From assembly GCA_963822295.1 (NCBI GenBank), contig CAWGHD010000002.1, positions 2,046,001 through 2,110,000 of the forward strand: a DNA stretch of 64,000 nucleotides. Reading direction: 5' to 3'. Made by a program: the position numbers and the translations under genes. Shown here piece by piece: positions 41,943 through 53,500 of this stretch (within the stretch, counting starts at the first letter, position 1; the number at the start of each line of letters is the position of its first letter). The notes below the pieces were generated by a model. It searched no databases. It saw nothing but the letters and a program-made list of their open reading frames with translations, and was not told the DNA's origin. The DNA is from VRUE01 sp963822295. Lineage in GTDB: Bacteria > Actinomycetota > Thermoleophilia > Solirubrobacterales > 70-9.

Positions 41943-44738
41943 CTAGCGACCCTTGCGCTTGGAGCGGGCCTTGGACTTGCCGCAGGACGCCTTCACCTTC
42001 ACGGACTCCGAATGGGTCTTCCCATTCTGTCCCTTGTAGGAGATGCGATTGACCGGTGTGTGGGCGCAGATGTCGCGGGTGTTGATCAGGTAGCCCGTCT
42101 TGCCGCCGAAGACCGTCAGGCTGAAGTGCCCGATGGGGGCGTCCGGGACCACCGGGGCGGTCGTCTGCAGGCGGCCTCCGACTGTCCTCGTGTCGGCGCG
42201 CGGCACGAGCTTGACCTGGCCGTCGAGGATGAACGCCAGACGGGGGAGGCCCCCCGAGCCGGAGACCGCGTAGACCGGGCCCGAGAGCGGCTGGTCGAGC
42301 AGCGGCGTCGTCGTCGTCGCCTTGCCGATCGCGGTGCGGCCGGCGCAGTCTTTCTCGGCGAGCTCCTTCTCCGAGCAGATGTTGCCGAGATGGCGCTGGT
42401 CGATCTCGAAGGCTTTCGAAAGCGTCACCGAGATGGACTTGATGTTCGCGTCCCCGGGCCGGGTCCGGAGATCCAAGCGCAGCGCCGGATTCTTGGCGCG
42501 ACGCGTTCCTTTCTTACCGTTCACCTGTTTGACGGCCATCTTCGGCTTAAAGGGAAGGGTCTCGCAGTTGACCGCCTGGAAGTAAGACGAGAAGTCAGTG
42601 ACCGTGCCCTGGTCACCGATCCCCTGGCTGTCGACCGTGAACGGCGAGCAGTTCGTCGGGTTGATCGTAAAATTCGGCCGGTCGATGTTGACCTGGATCG
42701 AGCGCATGCGGATCGGGATCCCGCCGACGATCGAGGGGACGGTGTCGGAGGCCGCGAAGACCTGGGCGGTCAGCGGGTCGACGTGGAGCGCGACGCGTAC
42801 GACGACGACGCCGTAGTCGTACGGGCCGGCCAGGGCGGGTGTCACCGCCACCAGCGAGAGCGGCGCCCCTTTCAGCGGGCCGGCCAAGTACATCTTGCCA
42901 ACCGCGTGGAAGGGGTGTTCGCCCGGCCCGGCGGCGACGTTCGTCGTCCCGACCTGGCTCGAGGCCGGACAGCTCGGTACCGCCTGCTCCGCGCGTCCCT
43001 TGTTGAGCGCCGCGGTCGCGATGGCAGGCTCCGGGCAGTAGGAGATCCCGCGCAGGTCGCCGGTGAACCCCGGAGGCATCCTGAACGTGAGGTCGCCGAG
43101 GAACTGGTCGCCGTCGTCGCGATCTAGCTTCAGCGTGAAGGAGCTGAAGTCACCGGCGACGGGCGTTGAGGTTCCGGCGACGAGGCGCGGGTTGAAGGGC
43201 CGAATCGTCCCGGGGCACTCGGCGCCGTGCGGTCCTGCCGTAAGGCTGACCGCCGCCCTCGCATTGTGTGGCGACAGTGCATGGTTCCAGGGCACCATGG
43301 TTGCCGTGGCGTGATCGAGCACGCACCTCGTCGGGGTCGCCATCAGGCCCCGATCCGAAGCGAATAGATGGAGGTTGAACTCTTCGAACGGAACCTGCGG
43401 AATGTTCTCCAGCTTGGCGGTGACCTGCCCCGTGGTCGGATCCGGAATCAGGTCGACCGCCAGCTTCGCGTGAACCCCGAAGCCGTCGAAGATCATGAAG
43501 ACGCGGTATTGGTTGCCGGGCTTTGGCTCGCCGATGTACAGAGACCCCACCAGCGGCCCCTCGAGCGCCGGAGAGCGCACGTCGACGGTTCCGATCTTGG
43601 ACTGGTCGGGACAGTCGCCCGGAAGCGTGGTCCCAAAATGGGCCGATGCGTCGGAACAGGCCGTCTGGCCGTCCGCCGCGTCGGGGTTGATGGTCAGGCC
43701 GGGCGGAAACACCACCGTTGACGAGCGAAGCGGCGACTGAGAGGGAGATACTCCTTCGAAGAACTGCTCGGCCCGCAGCTGGATGTCCAAGCCGGACGGA
43801 GCGTCGGTTTCATTGGTTGTGAGACCGATTTCGAAGCTCGGGTCGAACTTCTGGCTTTCGCATCCCGTGATCGGGGCGTAGTCCCCGACTCCCCGGCTGG
43901 GAACGGGGTCCTGGTAGGTCACCACGTCCACCGTCACCTCGAGCGGTTCGCCGCTGCAGACGCTGGGCGCGTCGATGTACGGCTTCGGCAGGAGGCCGGC
44001 TTTCGGGAAGGGCGCCACGTTGCAGCCCGTCGTCGTCGATCCGGGACAACCAGGCGGGGAGCCGGGTGTTCCGATCGAGAAGCGGTCCGAGTCGTGTTCG
44101 GGATGCGCCGGATATCCCCATACGTTGAGCGTCGCCGACACGAGGGGGATCTGCTGCGGGATCCCCCTCACGAACAGCTGCAGGCCATAGTCCGAATCGC
44201 TCCGGACGGTGATCGGGATGGTCACGGGATCGTTGATCGTCGGAGCGACGAACGCCAGTCGCGCGGTTTCGTCTTCGCTCAGCGTCTCCATGTTGTAGAC
44301 GGGAGCCGTACCGAGGACGAAATTGGGATTCCCGTTGTAGTTCGCGACCACGGTGATCAGCCCGACCTGTGCGCCGGGCTGGCAGCGATTGATCACGAAA
44401 TCGGCAGCGCGGCATTTGAATATCGCGCCCGGATTCCCGAAGACGCCGGTTGGAAGATTGATGACGAGGTTCTTCGCCACCTCCGGTTCACCGACTTTGG
44501 CCAGTTTGAACCTGGAGGTGATGTCCGGGTGCGACCCCGCCTGTGGATTCGTGGAAGAGACGAGGAATTCGCTGACTTCCAGGCTGGCGGCCGCCGGCCC
44601 GGCGGATGCACACCATCCGAGACCCATCACCGCGATCGCGGCGACGAAGAGTCGGGCTCGACGGGCGTGCTCAGCCGCACCGCCAGTGGTCCGCTTGTCC
44701 ATGTTGGTCGTCCCCTTGCTCAAGCTGGTTTTCCTCAT
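41943..44738 (-). CDS. Giant secreted repeat protein, B type (B1)
   Basis: A 931-residue exported protein. The signal peptide is ARLFVAAIAVMGLGWCASAG. The body is about four copies of one beta-rich module, each built around a 'hydrophobic strand, PxGF, C...C' start, then CPxxSxVGT, then PLxGxxY, then a PDPxTGxV-like line. Examples are INPDAADGQTACSDASA, DCPDQSKIGTVDV, SCPASSQVGTTNV and KDCAGRTAIGKA. The end is ASCGKSKARSKRKGR, a cysteine followed by a basic tail. It is last in the operon, its ATG sharing one base with the A1 stop. Much of the C-terminal half is nearly identical to B3 (IDQRHLGNICSEKELA). No family is recognised. Confidence 0.85.
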   Translation of the reverse strand: MRKTSLSKGTTNMDKRTTGGAAEHARRARLFVAAIAVMGLGWCASAGPAAASLEVSEFLVSSTNPQAGSHPDITSRFKLAKVGEPEVAKNLVINLPTGVFGNPGAIFKCRAADFVINRCQPGAQVGLITVVANYNGNPNFVLGTAPVYNMETLSEDETARLAFVAPTINDPVTIPITVRSDSDYGLQLFVRGIPQQIPLVSATLNVWGYPAHPEHDSDRFSIGTPGSPPGCPGSTTTGCNVAPFPKAGLLPKPYIDAPSVCSGEPLEVTVDVVTYQDPVPSRGVGDYAPITGCESQKFDPSFEIGLTTNETDAPSGLDIQLRAEQFFEGVSPSQSPLRSSTVVFPPGLTINPDAADGQTACSDASAHFGTTLPGDCPDQSKIGTVDVRSPALEGPLVGSLYIGEPKPGNQYRVFMIFDGFGVHAKLAVDLIPDPTTGQVTAKLENIPQVPFEEFNLHLFASDRGLMATPTRCVLDHATATMVPWNHALSPHNARAAVSLTAGPHGAECPGTIRPFNPRLVAGTSTPVAGDFSSFTLKLDRDDGDQFLGDLTFRMPPGFTGDLRGISYCPEPAIATAALNKGRAEQAVPSCPASSQVGTTNVAAGPGEHPFHAVGKMYLAGPLKGAPLSLVAVTPALAGPYDYGVVVVRVALHVDPLTAQVFAASDTVPSIVGGIPIRMRSIQVNIDRPNFTINPTNCSPFTVDSQGIGDQGTVTDFSSYFQAVNCETLPFKPKMAVKQVNGKKGTRRAKNPALRLDLRTRPGDANIKSISVTLSKAFEIDQRHLGNICSEKELAEKDCAGRTAIGKATTTTPLLDQPLSGPVYAVSGSGGLPRLAFILDGQVKLVPRADTRTVGGRLQTTAPVVPDAPIGHFSLTVFGGKTGYLINTRDICAHTPVNRISYKGQNGKTHSESVKVKASCGKSKARSKRKGR

Positions 44739-47700
44739 CAGCGCTGCCCTCCGGTCCGCTCACGACAGGCCCGTGCATTGCGCTGCGCCTTCCTGGCCTG
44801 TTTTTGCACACGGGCGGCGCGCTGGCGCAGTGCCCGCAACTGATCGGCGCTGAGCCCACCATCGCCCGCCCTCCGAAGCAGCATGCGGGCCTGGCGGTTC
44901 AGCTGCTGCGCCCGTTCCTCCAGGGCCGTGCAGCTGCTCGTGCCCGCAAACCGATTACCGGCGCCCGTCTGGCTGTTGATGTTCGGTGGTGCGGGCGGCT
45001 CGGAGCTCGGTCCATGGCACTCATCGGACGCCGCGCACGGCAGCGGGGTCGGCATGTAGACGACGCCGCCGCCGACCCGCGCGTCATAGAGCTTGACGGA
45101 GCTGCCGTTCTCGTCTTCCTTCACCAGGCTCTCCCTGGTGAAGAAGAACGCGTCGGTTCCATCCGCACTTGCGGAGAACAAGCTCGAGTGGTGCAGGCCG
45201 ATGCCGGTGGAGATCAGCTGCTGTTCCGCTTCGTCCCACTGGTACGCGTCCCGAAGGCCGTTCGTGTCCCTTACCGCCAGCCGGTCGGCCGTCGTGAAGA
45301 AGACGCGACCGTCGTCGATCAGGTTGAGACCGTGAGGCGAGAGACCCACGTCCGAGGTGCCGGGCGCGCCTGAGATCGCGCAGGACGGACAGGCGAGGGA
45401 GTCCGTGTCGACGTCATAGCGGTAGAGCTCGTCGTGGCCCTGATTCGGATAGCCGGTCAGGGGCACCGGAGAGCTGAACAGGCTGTAGCGACCGTCAGGG
45501 GTTACCTGAAAATCTTCGTAACTGTGCGTGCCGCTCTGGAAGACGCCGTGCTCCACGGCGACGTTCTCAATCGGATCGTACGGAGGAGTGACCGGCCCAT
45601 AGACCTGGATGCTGTTGCCGGACGTCACGTACACGTTCTTGGTGGTGGCGTTGACGGCCACGCCACGTGACCCACTCATGATTCCCAGTCCGAATTTCTC
45701 GATAACGGACCCGCTCTGGGTGTAACGCGTGACCTGAGTGACTTCATTGACGTAGAAGTCGCCGTTTTGAGGATCGCTCTGAGCGTGACGACCGTTGCCA
45801 ATCGAAGTGGGACTTGGGCTACCCGGGACCACGGCGAAGGCGCTCTTCGGGTACTGCTTCATCGCACCGCCGTTGTAGGGCCAGGTGTAGACGAACGAGG
45901 AGTTCTGGGCATCGATGTTGCAGAGGCTGTTGGGCGCGTTGATACCTTCTTTCGGCGCGTAGCTCGCATTTGTGACCGGCGGAACAGCCGAGATCGGTTT
46001 GAATCGCCAGACTTTCGAGGAGTAGTCGCCGACATAGACATCGCCGTTGGCGGGATCCACCGAGACGCCGCACGCCTCCCCAAAGCCCGTCAGTTCACCG
46101 AGTTTTTCGCCGCTGTTGTCGTATACCCTGACCGCGTTGGCATTGGTCGTGATGTAGACGGCGCCTTTGAACGGGCTGCTGTTAGCGCTATCGACGGAGA
46201 CCTGTCCTTCGCCACCGCCGCCCAGATTCTGGCCCGTGATCCGGTTTGCTTCGATGTAGGGCTGGACCGCCGTGAACGGTTTGGCCGCGCCGGCTGACGT
46301 GTACCTGGAGACCCTCCCGGCACCGCGCTCCGTGACATAGACGTCTCCCGTGAGCTGATCGACCGCGAGCTCCCCTGGACTGGCCAGCCCGATGACGAAG
46401 TTTGCGTTCGAGAGTTTGAGTTCCGGGGGTAGCGGCGGGGGCTTGTGGGCGCTCGAGTCGAGCAACCCGACGTAGTGGGGTGCGCCGCCGGGCTCCGCGA
46501 CATAGAGATTAGGCTCGCCCGCTTCGCCGTTTCCGCCACCGTCCAGCTGCTCGGGGCTGATGAAATAGACGGTGCCGTTGCCGGAGGCCACGCCGGCGCC
46601 GCCGGCGAGCGGAACGATGCTGCAGTCGCCGGGAGCGGAGACCACGTTCCAGTCGGTGATCGGCGTGCAGGCGTCGGTGTCACCCGCGCCTCCGGACCCC
46701 GTCGAGACACGGCCGACCGGCGCCGGGCTGGTCGTACCGACGTCGGCGCTGAAGAGATCGGCGCTGGTGTCGGTCTCCGGTCCGATTTTGTCGGCCGTCG
46801 TGAAGAAGACCTTGGAGCCGTCCGCCGTCATCCCGTTGTAGAGGACACCGCCGGCGGTGTCGACGACGAGGATCGATTTCGGGTTTCCGGCGACATGCAT
46901 GTAGAGGTCGAAGAATTCGTTGCCGGCCGTGTCTTCGCCGACGAATCTCCCGACCAGGACGCGGCTGCCGTCCGCGGAGACGTCGAGCCCGGCTACCGTG
47001 CCCGTCAGCGGAGAGCCCGTGGTACCCGTCGAGACCAGCTCGGTGGTGCCGGCGAGGTTTCTCGAGTAGATCCACATCGTGCCACCGCTGTTGGCGGAGC
47101 TCTCGAAGACCTTGTCGGAGCCGAAGACCAGGTGCGAGCCGTCTGCCGAGAGCGACCTGCGGATGACGCCGAGCGGGTCGGCGGTGGGGGTCCATTTCCC
47201 GGTCATGCCTTTGACGAGGGAGCCCCCGGGCAGGCGCACCGGGATGTTGGTCGAGCCGTCGAAGAAGCATGGATCGCAGATGTCCGGCCCGCCGAAGGCA
47301 AAGGTCCGGAGCTGCGTGTCGGTGTCGAGCAGTGGCGAGCCAAAGGCGCCTTCGTCCGCCATGCCGCCCGCCGGCAGGCCTGCGTACTCGGTGCTCCACG
47401 TTCCGCCCTGCGAATCCCGAATCGCCAGGTACGGGTCTTGCCCGAAGTTGGTCGGGTCACCCGGGATGTTCGGAATCATCCCCGAATCGAGGGAGTACAG
47501 GATCCGCCCCGCGGTCCACGGGCCGACGGCGTACGGAGCCTGGCCGGGCACCAGATCGGAGATGACGTCATATCCGCCTGCGTTGACGGCGGAAACCAGC
47601 TCGTAGCTCCGGCAATCGTTCAGGAGGCTCGCACCGGATTGTTCCCGCGCCGCCGCGTTTGGGCATTTATCGACGACGGCCGAGGCCGGCGGAGCGATGC

Positions 47701-47785
47701 TCAGGGTCAGGACGAGAACTGCGAGCACCGCCGTCAGGAGGCGAAGCGCGCTCCTCACTTCGTTGTGATTCGCGCGGGCATTCAT
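44738..47785 (-). CDS. Giant secreted beta-propeller protein, A type (A1)
   Basis: A 1015-residue exported protein. The signal peptide is LLTAVLAVLVLTLSIAPPASA. The mature protein begins directly with the conserved motif DKCPNAAAREQSGASLLNDC, then RSYELVSAVNAGGYDV. A PD40/TolB-like propeller follows (SADGSHLVFGSDKVFE, SADGSRVLVGRFVG, TADGSKVFFTTADKIG). An NHL-type propeller is inserted at about 470-760 (PGELAVDQLTGDVYVTERGAG). It ends with PLPCAASDECHGPSSEPPAP and a coiled basic tail (ARKAQRNARACRERTGGQR). ATG at 47785 overlaps the B2 stop by 4 bases. It differs from A2 and A3 in having no Fn3-like or N-terminal NHL part. Confidence 0.85.
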   Translation of the reverse strand: MNARANHNEVRSALRLLTAVLAVLVLTLSIAPPASAVVDKCPNAAAREQSGASLLNDCRSYELVSAVNAGGYDVISDLVPGQAPYAVGPWTAGRILYSLDSGMIPNIPGDPTNFGQDPYLAIRDSQGGTWSTEYAGLPAGGMADEGAFGSPLLDTDTQLRTFAFGGPDICDPCFFDGSTNIPVRLPGGSLVKGMTGKWTPTADPLGVIRRSLSADGSHLVFGSDKVFESSANSGGTMWIYSRNLAGTTELVSTGTTGSPLTGTVAGLDVSADGSRVLVGRFVGEDTAGNEFFDLYMHVAGNPKSILVVDTAGGVLYNGMTADGSKVFFTTADKIGPETDTSADLFSADVGTTSPAPVGRVSTGSGGAGDTDACTPITDWNVVSAPGDCSIVPLAGGAGVASGNGTVYFISPEQLDGGGNGEAGEPNLYVAEPGGAPHYVGLLDSSAHKPPPLPPELKLSNANFVIGLASPGELAVDQLTGDVYVTERGAGRVSRYTSAGAAKPFTAVQPYIEANRITGQNLGGGGEGQVSVDSANSSPFKGAVYITTNANAVRVYDNSGEKLGELTGFGEACGVSVDPANGDVYVGDYSSKVWRFKPISAVPPVTNASYAPKEGINAPNSLCNIDAQNSSFVYTWPYNGGAMKQYPKSAFAVVPGSPSPTSIGNGRHAQSDPQNGDFYVNEVTQVTRYTQSGSVIEKFGLGIMSGSRGVAVNATTKNVYVTSGNSIQVYGPVTPPYDPIENVAVEHGVFQSGTHSYEDFQVTPDGRYSLFSSPVPLTGYPNQGHDELYRYDVDTDSLACPSCAISGAPGTSDVGLSPHGLNLIDDGRVFFTTADRLAVRDTNGLRDAYQWDEAEQQLISTGIGLHHSSLFSASADGTDAFFFTRESLVKEDENGSSVKLYDARVGGGVVYMPTPLPCAASDECHGPSSEPPAPPNINSQTGAGNRFAGTSSCTALEERAQQLNRQARMLLRRAGDGGLSADQLRALRQRAARVQKQARKAQRNARACRERTGGQR

Positions 47786-50559
47786 CGTGAGCTCCTCTTG
47801 GTCTGCTTCTTAGCTCGCTTTCCTCCGCAGGAGGTCTGGAGGTTGAACCTGCGCGTGAGTCGCGCGTTGTTCTGGCCGGTCATCCTCACCAGCGCCTTCT
47901 TCTTGCCGACGCAGAGCGGTTCGCTGTTGATGAGCAGGCCTTTGCTGCCGCCCAGCAGGTCCAGGCTGACCCTGCTGACGGGAGCGTCCGGGAGGTTTTC
48001 GAAGGTCGTCCGCAACCTCCCGTTGACGCTGTCCACCCGGCCGGCCAGCGTCACGTCGATCTGCCCCTTCAGGTCGAGAACCAGATCGGGGAGTTTGTTG
48101 GACGACGTACGTAGATACACGTTGCCCTTGAGCGGCTGATCGAGAAGGGGGGTCGAGACCTCCGCCGACCCGAGCAGTGAGCCCACGGGGCAGCTCGCCG
48201 CCGCGAACTGGACACGGGTGCAAACCGTGGTGATGTGCGCGTTGTCGAGCAACTCGCCCTTCGGCAGGGTCACCGAGATGGCCTTCGAGTTGGCTTCTCC
48301 CGAGCCGGTGGTGAAGGTGGCGTGAATGGCCGGGTGTCCGCGACGTTTCATGCCACCGGTCAGCCTCAGCCTCAGTTTCGGCCCGAACCCAAGGCTTGCG
48401 CAGTTCGACACCTGGAAATGGTCGCCGACGCTCGCCGATCCGCCCTCGGCACCCGAGACCGTGGAGCTGACCGCGAGCGGGTCGCAGTTCGTCGGGTTGA
48501 GGGTGAAGTTCGGCCGGTTGAGGGCCACCTTGACCGACCGAATCCGCAGCGGGATCCCATCCAGGATCTGTGGAAGCGGGTCGGATGCCGCCGTCACACG
48601 AGCCGTCACCGGATCGACGTGAATCGCCACCCGCACCCCAACCGTTCCGAGGTCATAAGGCCCCGAGACGGCCGGGACGCTGAAGACGAAGCTCAGAGGG
48701 GCGCCTTTGTACGGGCCAGCCAGGAAGACGGATCCGGGGCTGTACAGCGGGTGATTACCCGCTCCCACCCCGGTTACGACCGAGCCGACCCGGCTAGCCG
48801 CCCCACAGGCGGGAGACACCTGCTCCGCTCGTCCGTCGTAGTCGCCGGACGTGAGCGTCGCGATCGCGCTCTCCGGGCAGTACGGGATCTCCTTAAGGGT
48901 CGCCAGCAGGCCCGGCGGGGTCGAGACATCGACCGCAGTCAGGTTCTGGTTGCCGTCGCTGCGGGTCAGCTCGAAGCTGAACGGGGAGTGCGTACCGGCC
49001 GTTCCGTTCTCGGAGCCAGCCTCCATGGTGGGGTTGAGAGGCCGCTGCGGCCCCGGGCAGGGCGATCCACCCGGCCCGGAGCTCAGGGTGATCGAGCTCA
49101 GCGAGGTTTTCGTCGGCAGGACCGAGTTCCAAGGCACGAATTCGCTTTCCAACGGGAAGGTCCCGCAGCGGGTGGGAGTCGCGAACAGCCCTCGTTCGGA
49201 GCCGAAGATGTGGATGCTGAATTCCTGGAGCGGAGACTGCGGAAGGTCCTCGAACACGATCGAGACCCTGCCGGTCTGCGGGTCCGGCCTGACCGAGCCG
49301 AGGAGCTTGACGTGGGTCGCGAACCCGTCCGCGGCGAGGAGCACACGGTACGGCTCGTTGGGAAGCGGCTCCGCAATGTACATCGCCCCCGGAATCGGAC
49401 CGGGCAGTGCCGCCACGTCGAGGATCACCGTGCCGATCTTCGAGAACTCCGGGCACTGCGCAGCGAGCAGGGTGCCGATCGAGCTGAGGCTTTCCGGACA
49501 CGCGACCTTGCCGTCGGCCGCGTTCGGGTTGATCGTGAACCCCTCCGGCAGCTTCACCCTCGAAGTCCTCAGCTCCGACGGCGCCGGAGTGAGGGGGCTC
49601 TGAGTCTGCGGGACCAGGAGATTGGTGTCCAGTCCCGAGGCCGAATCCGTCTGCGGAGTCGTGGTGCTGCCTGTCAGGCTGGGATCGAACGTCCCCTGCT
49701 CGCATTCGGTCGTCGGCGGCCACGCGGTCTCAGCGTGCTCGACGGTCCCTTCGTAGAATTCGGCATCCGCCGAGAAGATGAGCGGTATGCCGCAGGTGGT
49801 CGGGTTCTGGAGGAAGGGAAGTTCCGGGCTGTTCGATTTCGCATAGGTCGGGCTGTTGAAGTTGACAGCCGAGGGACAGCCGAGCGTTGGCGAGCCGGCA
49901 AATTCCAGACAGGCTCCGAAGCCCGTCAGCGGGGTCACAAATCGGAGGGGAGTGTTTTTCGGCGAGGAGGGGACTCCCCAGAGCTGAGTCTGGTATTCGG
50001 GCAGCTGAATCAGGCGGGTCTGCACAGACGATCTGGCCTCGAGGCCGTAGTCGCTATCCGTACGGCTGGTGAGATCCAGGAAGATCGGCGAGAACACGAG
50101 CGGCAGCTGGAATCCGAGTTTTCCTGCCTCCTCGGGCCCCGTCTCCATGTTGTAGAGCGGCTGGATGGCTCGGAGAAATTCAGGAGCGGCGCCCGCCACG
50201 ATGCCCACCTGTGACTCAATCGGGCATGCGCCCTGCGAGAAGTCAACCAGGGTGCATTTCGGGGTCACGTGGGGATTGCCGATGAACCCCTCGGGCCAGT
50301 GAATTTCGAACCTGCGGATCAGCGTGCATTCGTTGTTGGTGCATGCGCCTGGTTCGTCGATATTGAGACCCATGTTGAATTCGATGTTCGGGTGACCGCC
50401 GGCGACCGTCGTGTCGGGGGTCACTTCGAATTTGGTGAACCCGGGAACGGCGACTCCCAGCGCCGAGGTGGCCGGAAGAAGCAGCGCTATGAGCGCGGCG
50501 GCGAGGCCGGCAAGCGTCGTCTTTCTGATTGCACCCATGGTCGCCTTTCTCACGTTCAT
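47782..50559 (-). CDS. Giant secreted repeat protein, B type (B2)
   Basis: A 925-residue exported protein. The signal peptide is KTTLAGLAAALIALLLPATSA. It has the same four-module plan as B1 and B3: FEVTPDTTVAGGHPNIEFNM at the start, INPNAADGKVACPESLSS, ECPEFSKIGTVIL-like segments and LNPTNCDPLAVSS. It ends TSCGGKRAKKQTKRSSR. It is more divergent than B1 and B3 are from each other. ATG 50559 follows the A2 stop by 13 bases with GAGGG upstream. The stop overlaps the A1 start (ATGA). Confidence 0.83.
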   Translation of the reverse strand: MNVRKATMGAIRKTTLAGLAAALIALLLPATSALGVAVPGFTKFEVTPDTTVAGGHPNIEFNMGLNIDEPGACTNNECTLIRRFEIHWPEGFIGNPHVTPKCTLVDFSQGACPIESQVGIVAGAAPEFLRAIQPLYNMETGPEEAGKLGFQLPLVFSPIFLDLTSRTDSDYGLEARSSVQTRLIQLPEYQTQLWGVPSSPKNTPLRFVTPLTGFGACLEFAGSPTLGCPSAVNFNSPTYAKSNSPELPFLQNPTTCGIPLIFSADAEFYEGTVEHAETAWPPTTECEQGTFDPSLTGSTTTPQTDSASGLDTNLLVPQTQSPLTPAPSELRTSRVKLPEGFTINPNAADGKVACPESLSSIGTLLAAQCPEFSKIGTVILDVAALPGPIPGAMYIAEPLPNEPYRVLLAADGFATHVKLLGSVRPDPQTGRVSIVFEDLPQSPLQEFSIHIFGSERGLFATPTRCGTFPLESEFVPWNSVLPTKTSLSSITLSSGPGGSPCPGPQRPLNPTMEAGSENGTAGTHSPFSFELTRSDGNQNLTAVDVSTPPGLLATLKEIPYCPESAIATLTSGDYDGRAEQVSPACGAASRVGSVVTGVGAGNHPLYSPGSVFLAGPYKGAPLSFVFSVPAVSGPYDLGTVGVRVAIHVDPVTARVTAASDPLPQILDGIPLRIRSVKVALNRPNFTLNPTNCDPLAVSSTVSGAEGGSASVGDHFQVSNCASLGFGPKLRLRLTGGMKRRGHPAIHATFTTGSGEANSKAISVTLPKGELLDNAHITTVCTRVQFAAASCPVGSLLGSAEVSTPLLDQPLKGNVYLRTSSNKLPDLVLDLKGQIDVTLAGRVDSVNGRLRTTFENLPDAPVSRVSLDLLGGSKGLLINSEPLCVGKKKALVRMTGQNNARLTRRFNLQTSCGGKRAKKQTKRSSR

Positions 50560-50572
50560 TGTCCGCCGGCCC

Positions 50573-53500
50573 TCAACCACGGTTCCCTCCTCGGCGCTTT
50601 TGGGCAGCCTTGCGGCGCTTACCCTTCTTTTTCTTCTTCTTCGCCTTCTTGCGCTTGGCGGTCTTGTTGCCGCCCGCGCCCAGATCCGTGTTCGTGGCGA
50701 TCGTCGATGCGGCGGGCCGGGCGCTGTCAGGACCGTGGCACTCGTCGGCCGCGGCGCATGGCCCCAGGTCGAGGAGGACGGGGAATCCGCCGCCAGTGCG
50801 GGCGTCATAGAACTTCACGAAGGGACCGTTCAGGTCCTGGGGGACCAGGGTCTCGTAGGTCGAGAAGAAGACATCCATTCCGTCGCGGCTGACGTGCTCG
50901 AGGCCGATCGGCTCCGGCGGCATGAAGAAGCTGATGACTTTCGGGCCGGCCGACGAGTCGCGCGACCCCTGGCCGGTGGTGATCAGCTGGGGACGGCCAT
51001 CGACGTACTCGTAGACGTCGATGATGTCCACGTTGGCATCCTGTGGAACGAGCGATTCGTCGGTGGCGAAGAACGTGCGTCCGTCGTCCGTCATGAACCG
51101 TCCACCCTGGCTGGCCTGGACGTCGAATTTCGGCGGCACCCCTGACGGATTGCAGGACACGCAGCGCAGGACGTCTTTGTCGGCGTCGTAGCTGTACATC
51201 ACCGCTTTTCCTTTGTTGTTGTACGAGGTGAGCCTGGCTTTCGTCACAAAGGCCGAGTGACCGCCGTCACTCGAGATCTGGAGGCGGCTGATCGTCGTGC
51301 CGGAATCGAACGTCGCGACCAGCTGCGCGCCTCCGTTGCGATAGAGGTAGAGGTTCGGCTGGTTTTTCACTCCGGGCTTGGCCGGATCGAGGGTCTCCGG
51401 CGAGAAGAAGTAGACGTCTCCGCTGTTCGCGGAGATCCGGTCGTCCTGCCCCGGGATGCTGACGTAGGTGTTTTGCATCCCATAGGCGCGATCCGGAAGG
51501 GGGGCCACTACTCCGCAGAAGGCGACGGAGAAGGTGCAGGCGTCGGAGTCACCGGCTCCGTTGCCCTCAGAGATCCGGGTCAGCGATCCGGGAGCGGACC
51601 CGGTCTCCTCCCAGAGGTAGAGGTCGATGCCGGAGTCGGTGTCGTCGCCGGTCAGTTTCGCGGACGTCGAGAAGACGACCTTCGTGCCGTCTCGCGTCAT
51701 CCCCACGAATGAGACTCCGGCGCCCCCGCTGATCTCATAGGTGGTGCCGTGATGCATGTAGAGGTGCTCGCCTCCACCGACGGCTCGGGTCTGCATCAGG
51801 ACGTGCGACCCGTCGACCGAGACTCCGGGTATGCGGATCGCCTCCACGCCTGCGACGTTCTGGGGAATGTGTTCCCCGCCGTTGAGTTTCGAGATCACCG
51901 TGACGTCGCCGGTGGACAGGTCGTTGTCGTAGACCGATCCGATCCCGGTGGGATTGCCGCCTTCGGCGAATACGAAGGGTGGGATCACGGGTGAGAATGA
52001 TGGTTGGCCGCTTCCCGAAGAGAAGATGAAGTGACTCCCGTCGGGGGACAGCCGCTGTTCGCCTTGGGACTGCTCCCCGCCCGGCACCGATGCGAGGTTG
52101 GTCGGCAGGCGGCCGAGGAAGTCGCCGTCGTGCTCGAACATGTAGGGCGCTTCTTCGGGTTCGAAGCCCACCTCGTCGAAGCGATAGTCGAGGCAGATGT
52201 CGAGGCTCTGGGAGCACTGCTTTTTGGTCGTGTAGTAGGAGTCCTCGGCCTGCATGCCCGGCAGCGTCGTGGTCCAACCTTCGGTCGTCCTCGTCGCCAT
52301 GTACATGTCCAGCCGGCTGGCCGGAGCGTTCAGTCCGTTGATCGCGCCGAGGCCGCCGAAGAAGCCGAATCTGGGGGGCGCGTTGGCGAAGCCTTCACTG
52401 TTGACCGGCCACAGGCAGTCATTTGAGCCGGGACTGCACAGGTCGTACGCCATCTGGCTCGGCCAGAGGCTCACCGCCCCGGCCCGCGCGGGAGAGACCA
52501 GCTCGTAGGCGCGGCAGTCGGGCAGGAATTTCGCCCGTGTCTGCTGGCGAACCTGATCGTTGGGGCAGGCCGGCGGCGAGTAGTCGAAGGTGGTGTCGTC
52601 GCTTACCGACGTGCCCCATTCGTTCTCCGCGACGAGCCTGTAGTGGTAGGTGGCATCGAGCTGCAGGTCGCTCACCACCTCCGAGACGGCGACCGGTTCC
52701 GTACCCGCCGCGATCGCGGCCGGGGCCGCCGGAACGGTCTGACCGTAGGCGGTCGTCGTCCCGTATTCGAACTGGTAGGTCGTATCGAAGCCGACCGGGT
52801 CCACCTGTCCGACGAGGGTGGTCGAGGTGCCCGTCCGTTCTTTCGTCGAGACGCCGAGGATCTCCGGCGGTGACGCGGTCCGGAAGCTCTTGTTCTGGCC
52901 GGTGGTCTGACCGCCGGCGTTTTTTGTCACGACGCGGTACTGGAAGGCCTTGCCTTCGGGCAGACCGCTGATAGCCGAGCCGACGGTGACCAAGCCTTTA
53001 CCGCTGCCGGCGCTTTGCCAGGGCGTATCCAGGCCGTAGCTCTGCGTCACCCCGTACTCGAATTTGAATTCAGAGGCGGCGTTGTCCGGGTCGAGCCTGG
53101 CGTTCAGTTTGGCGCCGTCGAGGTCGACTTCCGTCGCCGGCAGCGTCTCCACCTGGAGCACGTGGGCCGGGGTGACGGTGCGCGTGATGCTGACGTTTTT
53201 TCCTTTTTCGTTTTCGGCCATCAGCCGGTAGCCGACGGGCGAGCCGGTCGCCAGGCCTTCGAGTTTGGCGCTCACTTCTGTGTCGGCGTTGAAGTAGGAG
53301 CCGGGGGGCGCCGCCGCCGGGTTCGGCGTGCAGTCTTTTTCAAGCGCGAAACCGGCCCCGTACTGGATTTTGCATTCTTTGATCGGGCTGCCGCCGGCCA
53401 GTTCGATTTTTCCGCGGACGATCGCGTCGGTGTGGCCGACGTCGGCGAGGTTTGGAGTGAAGGCGCGAACGTCGGGCACCACCTCGCCGGGTTTGAAGCG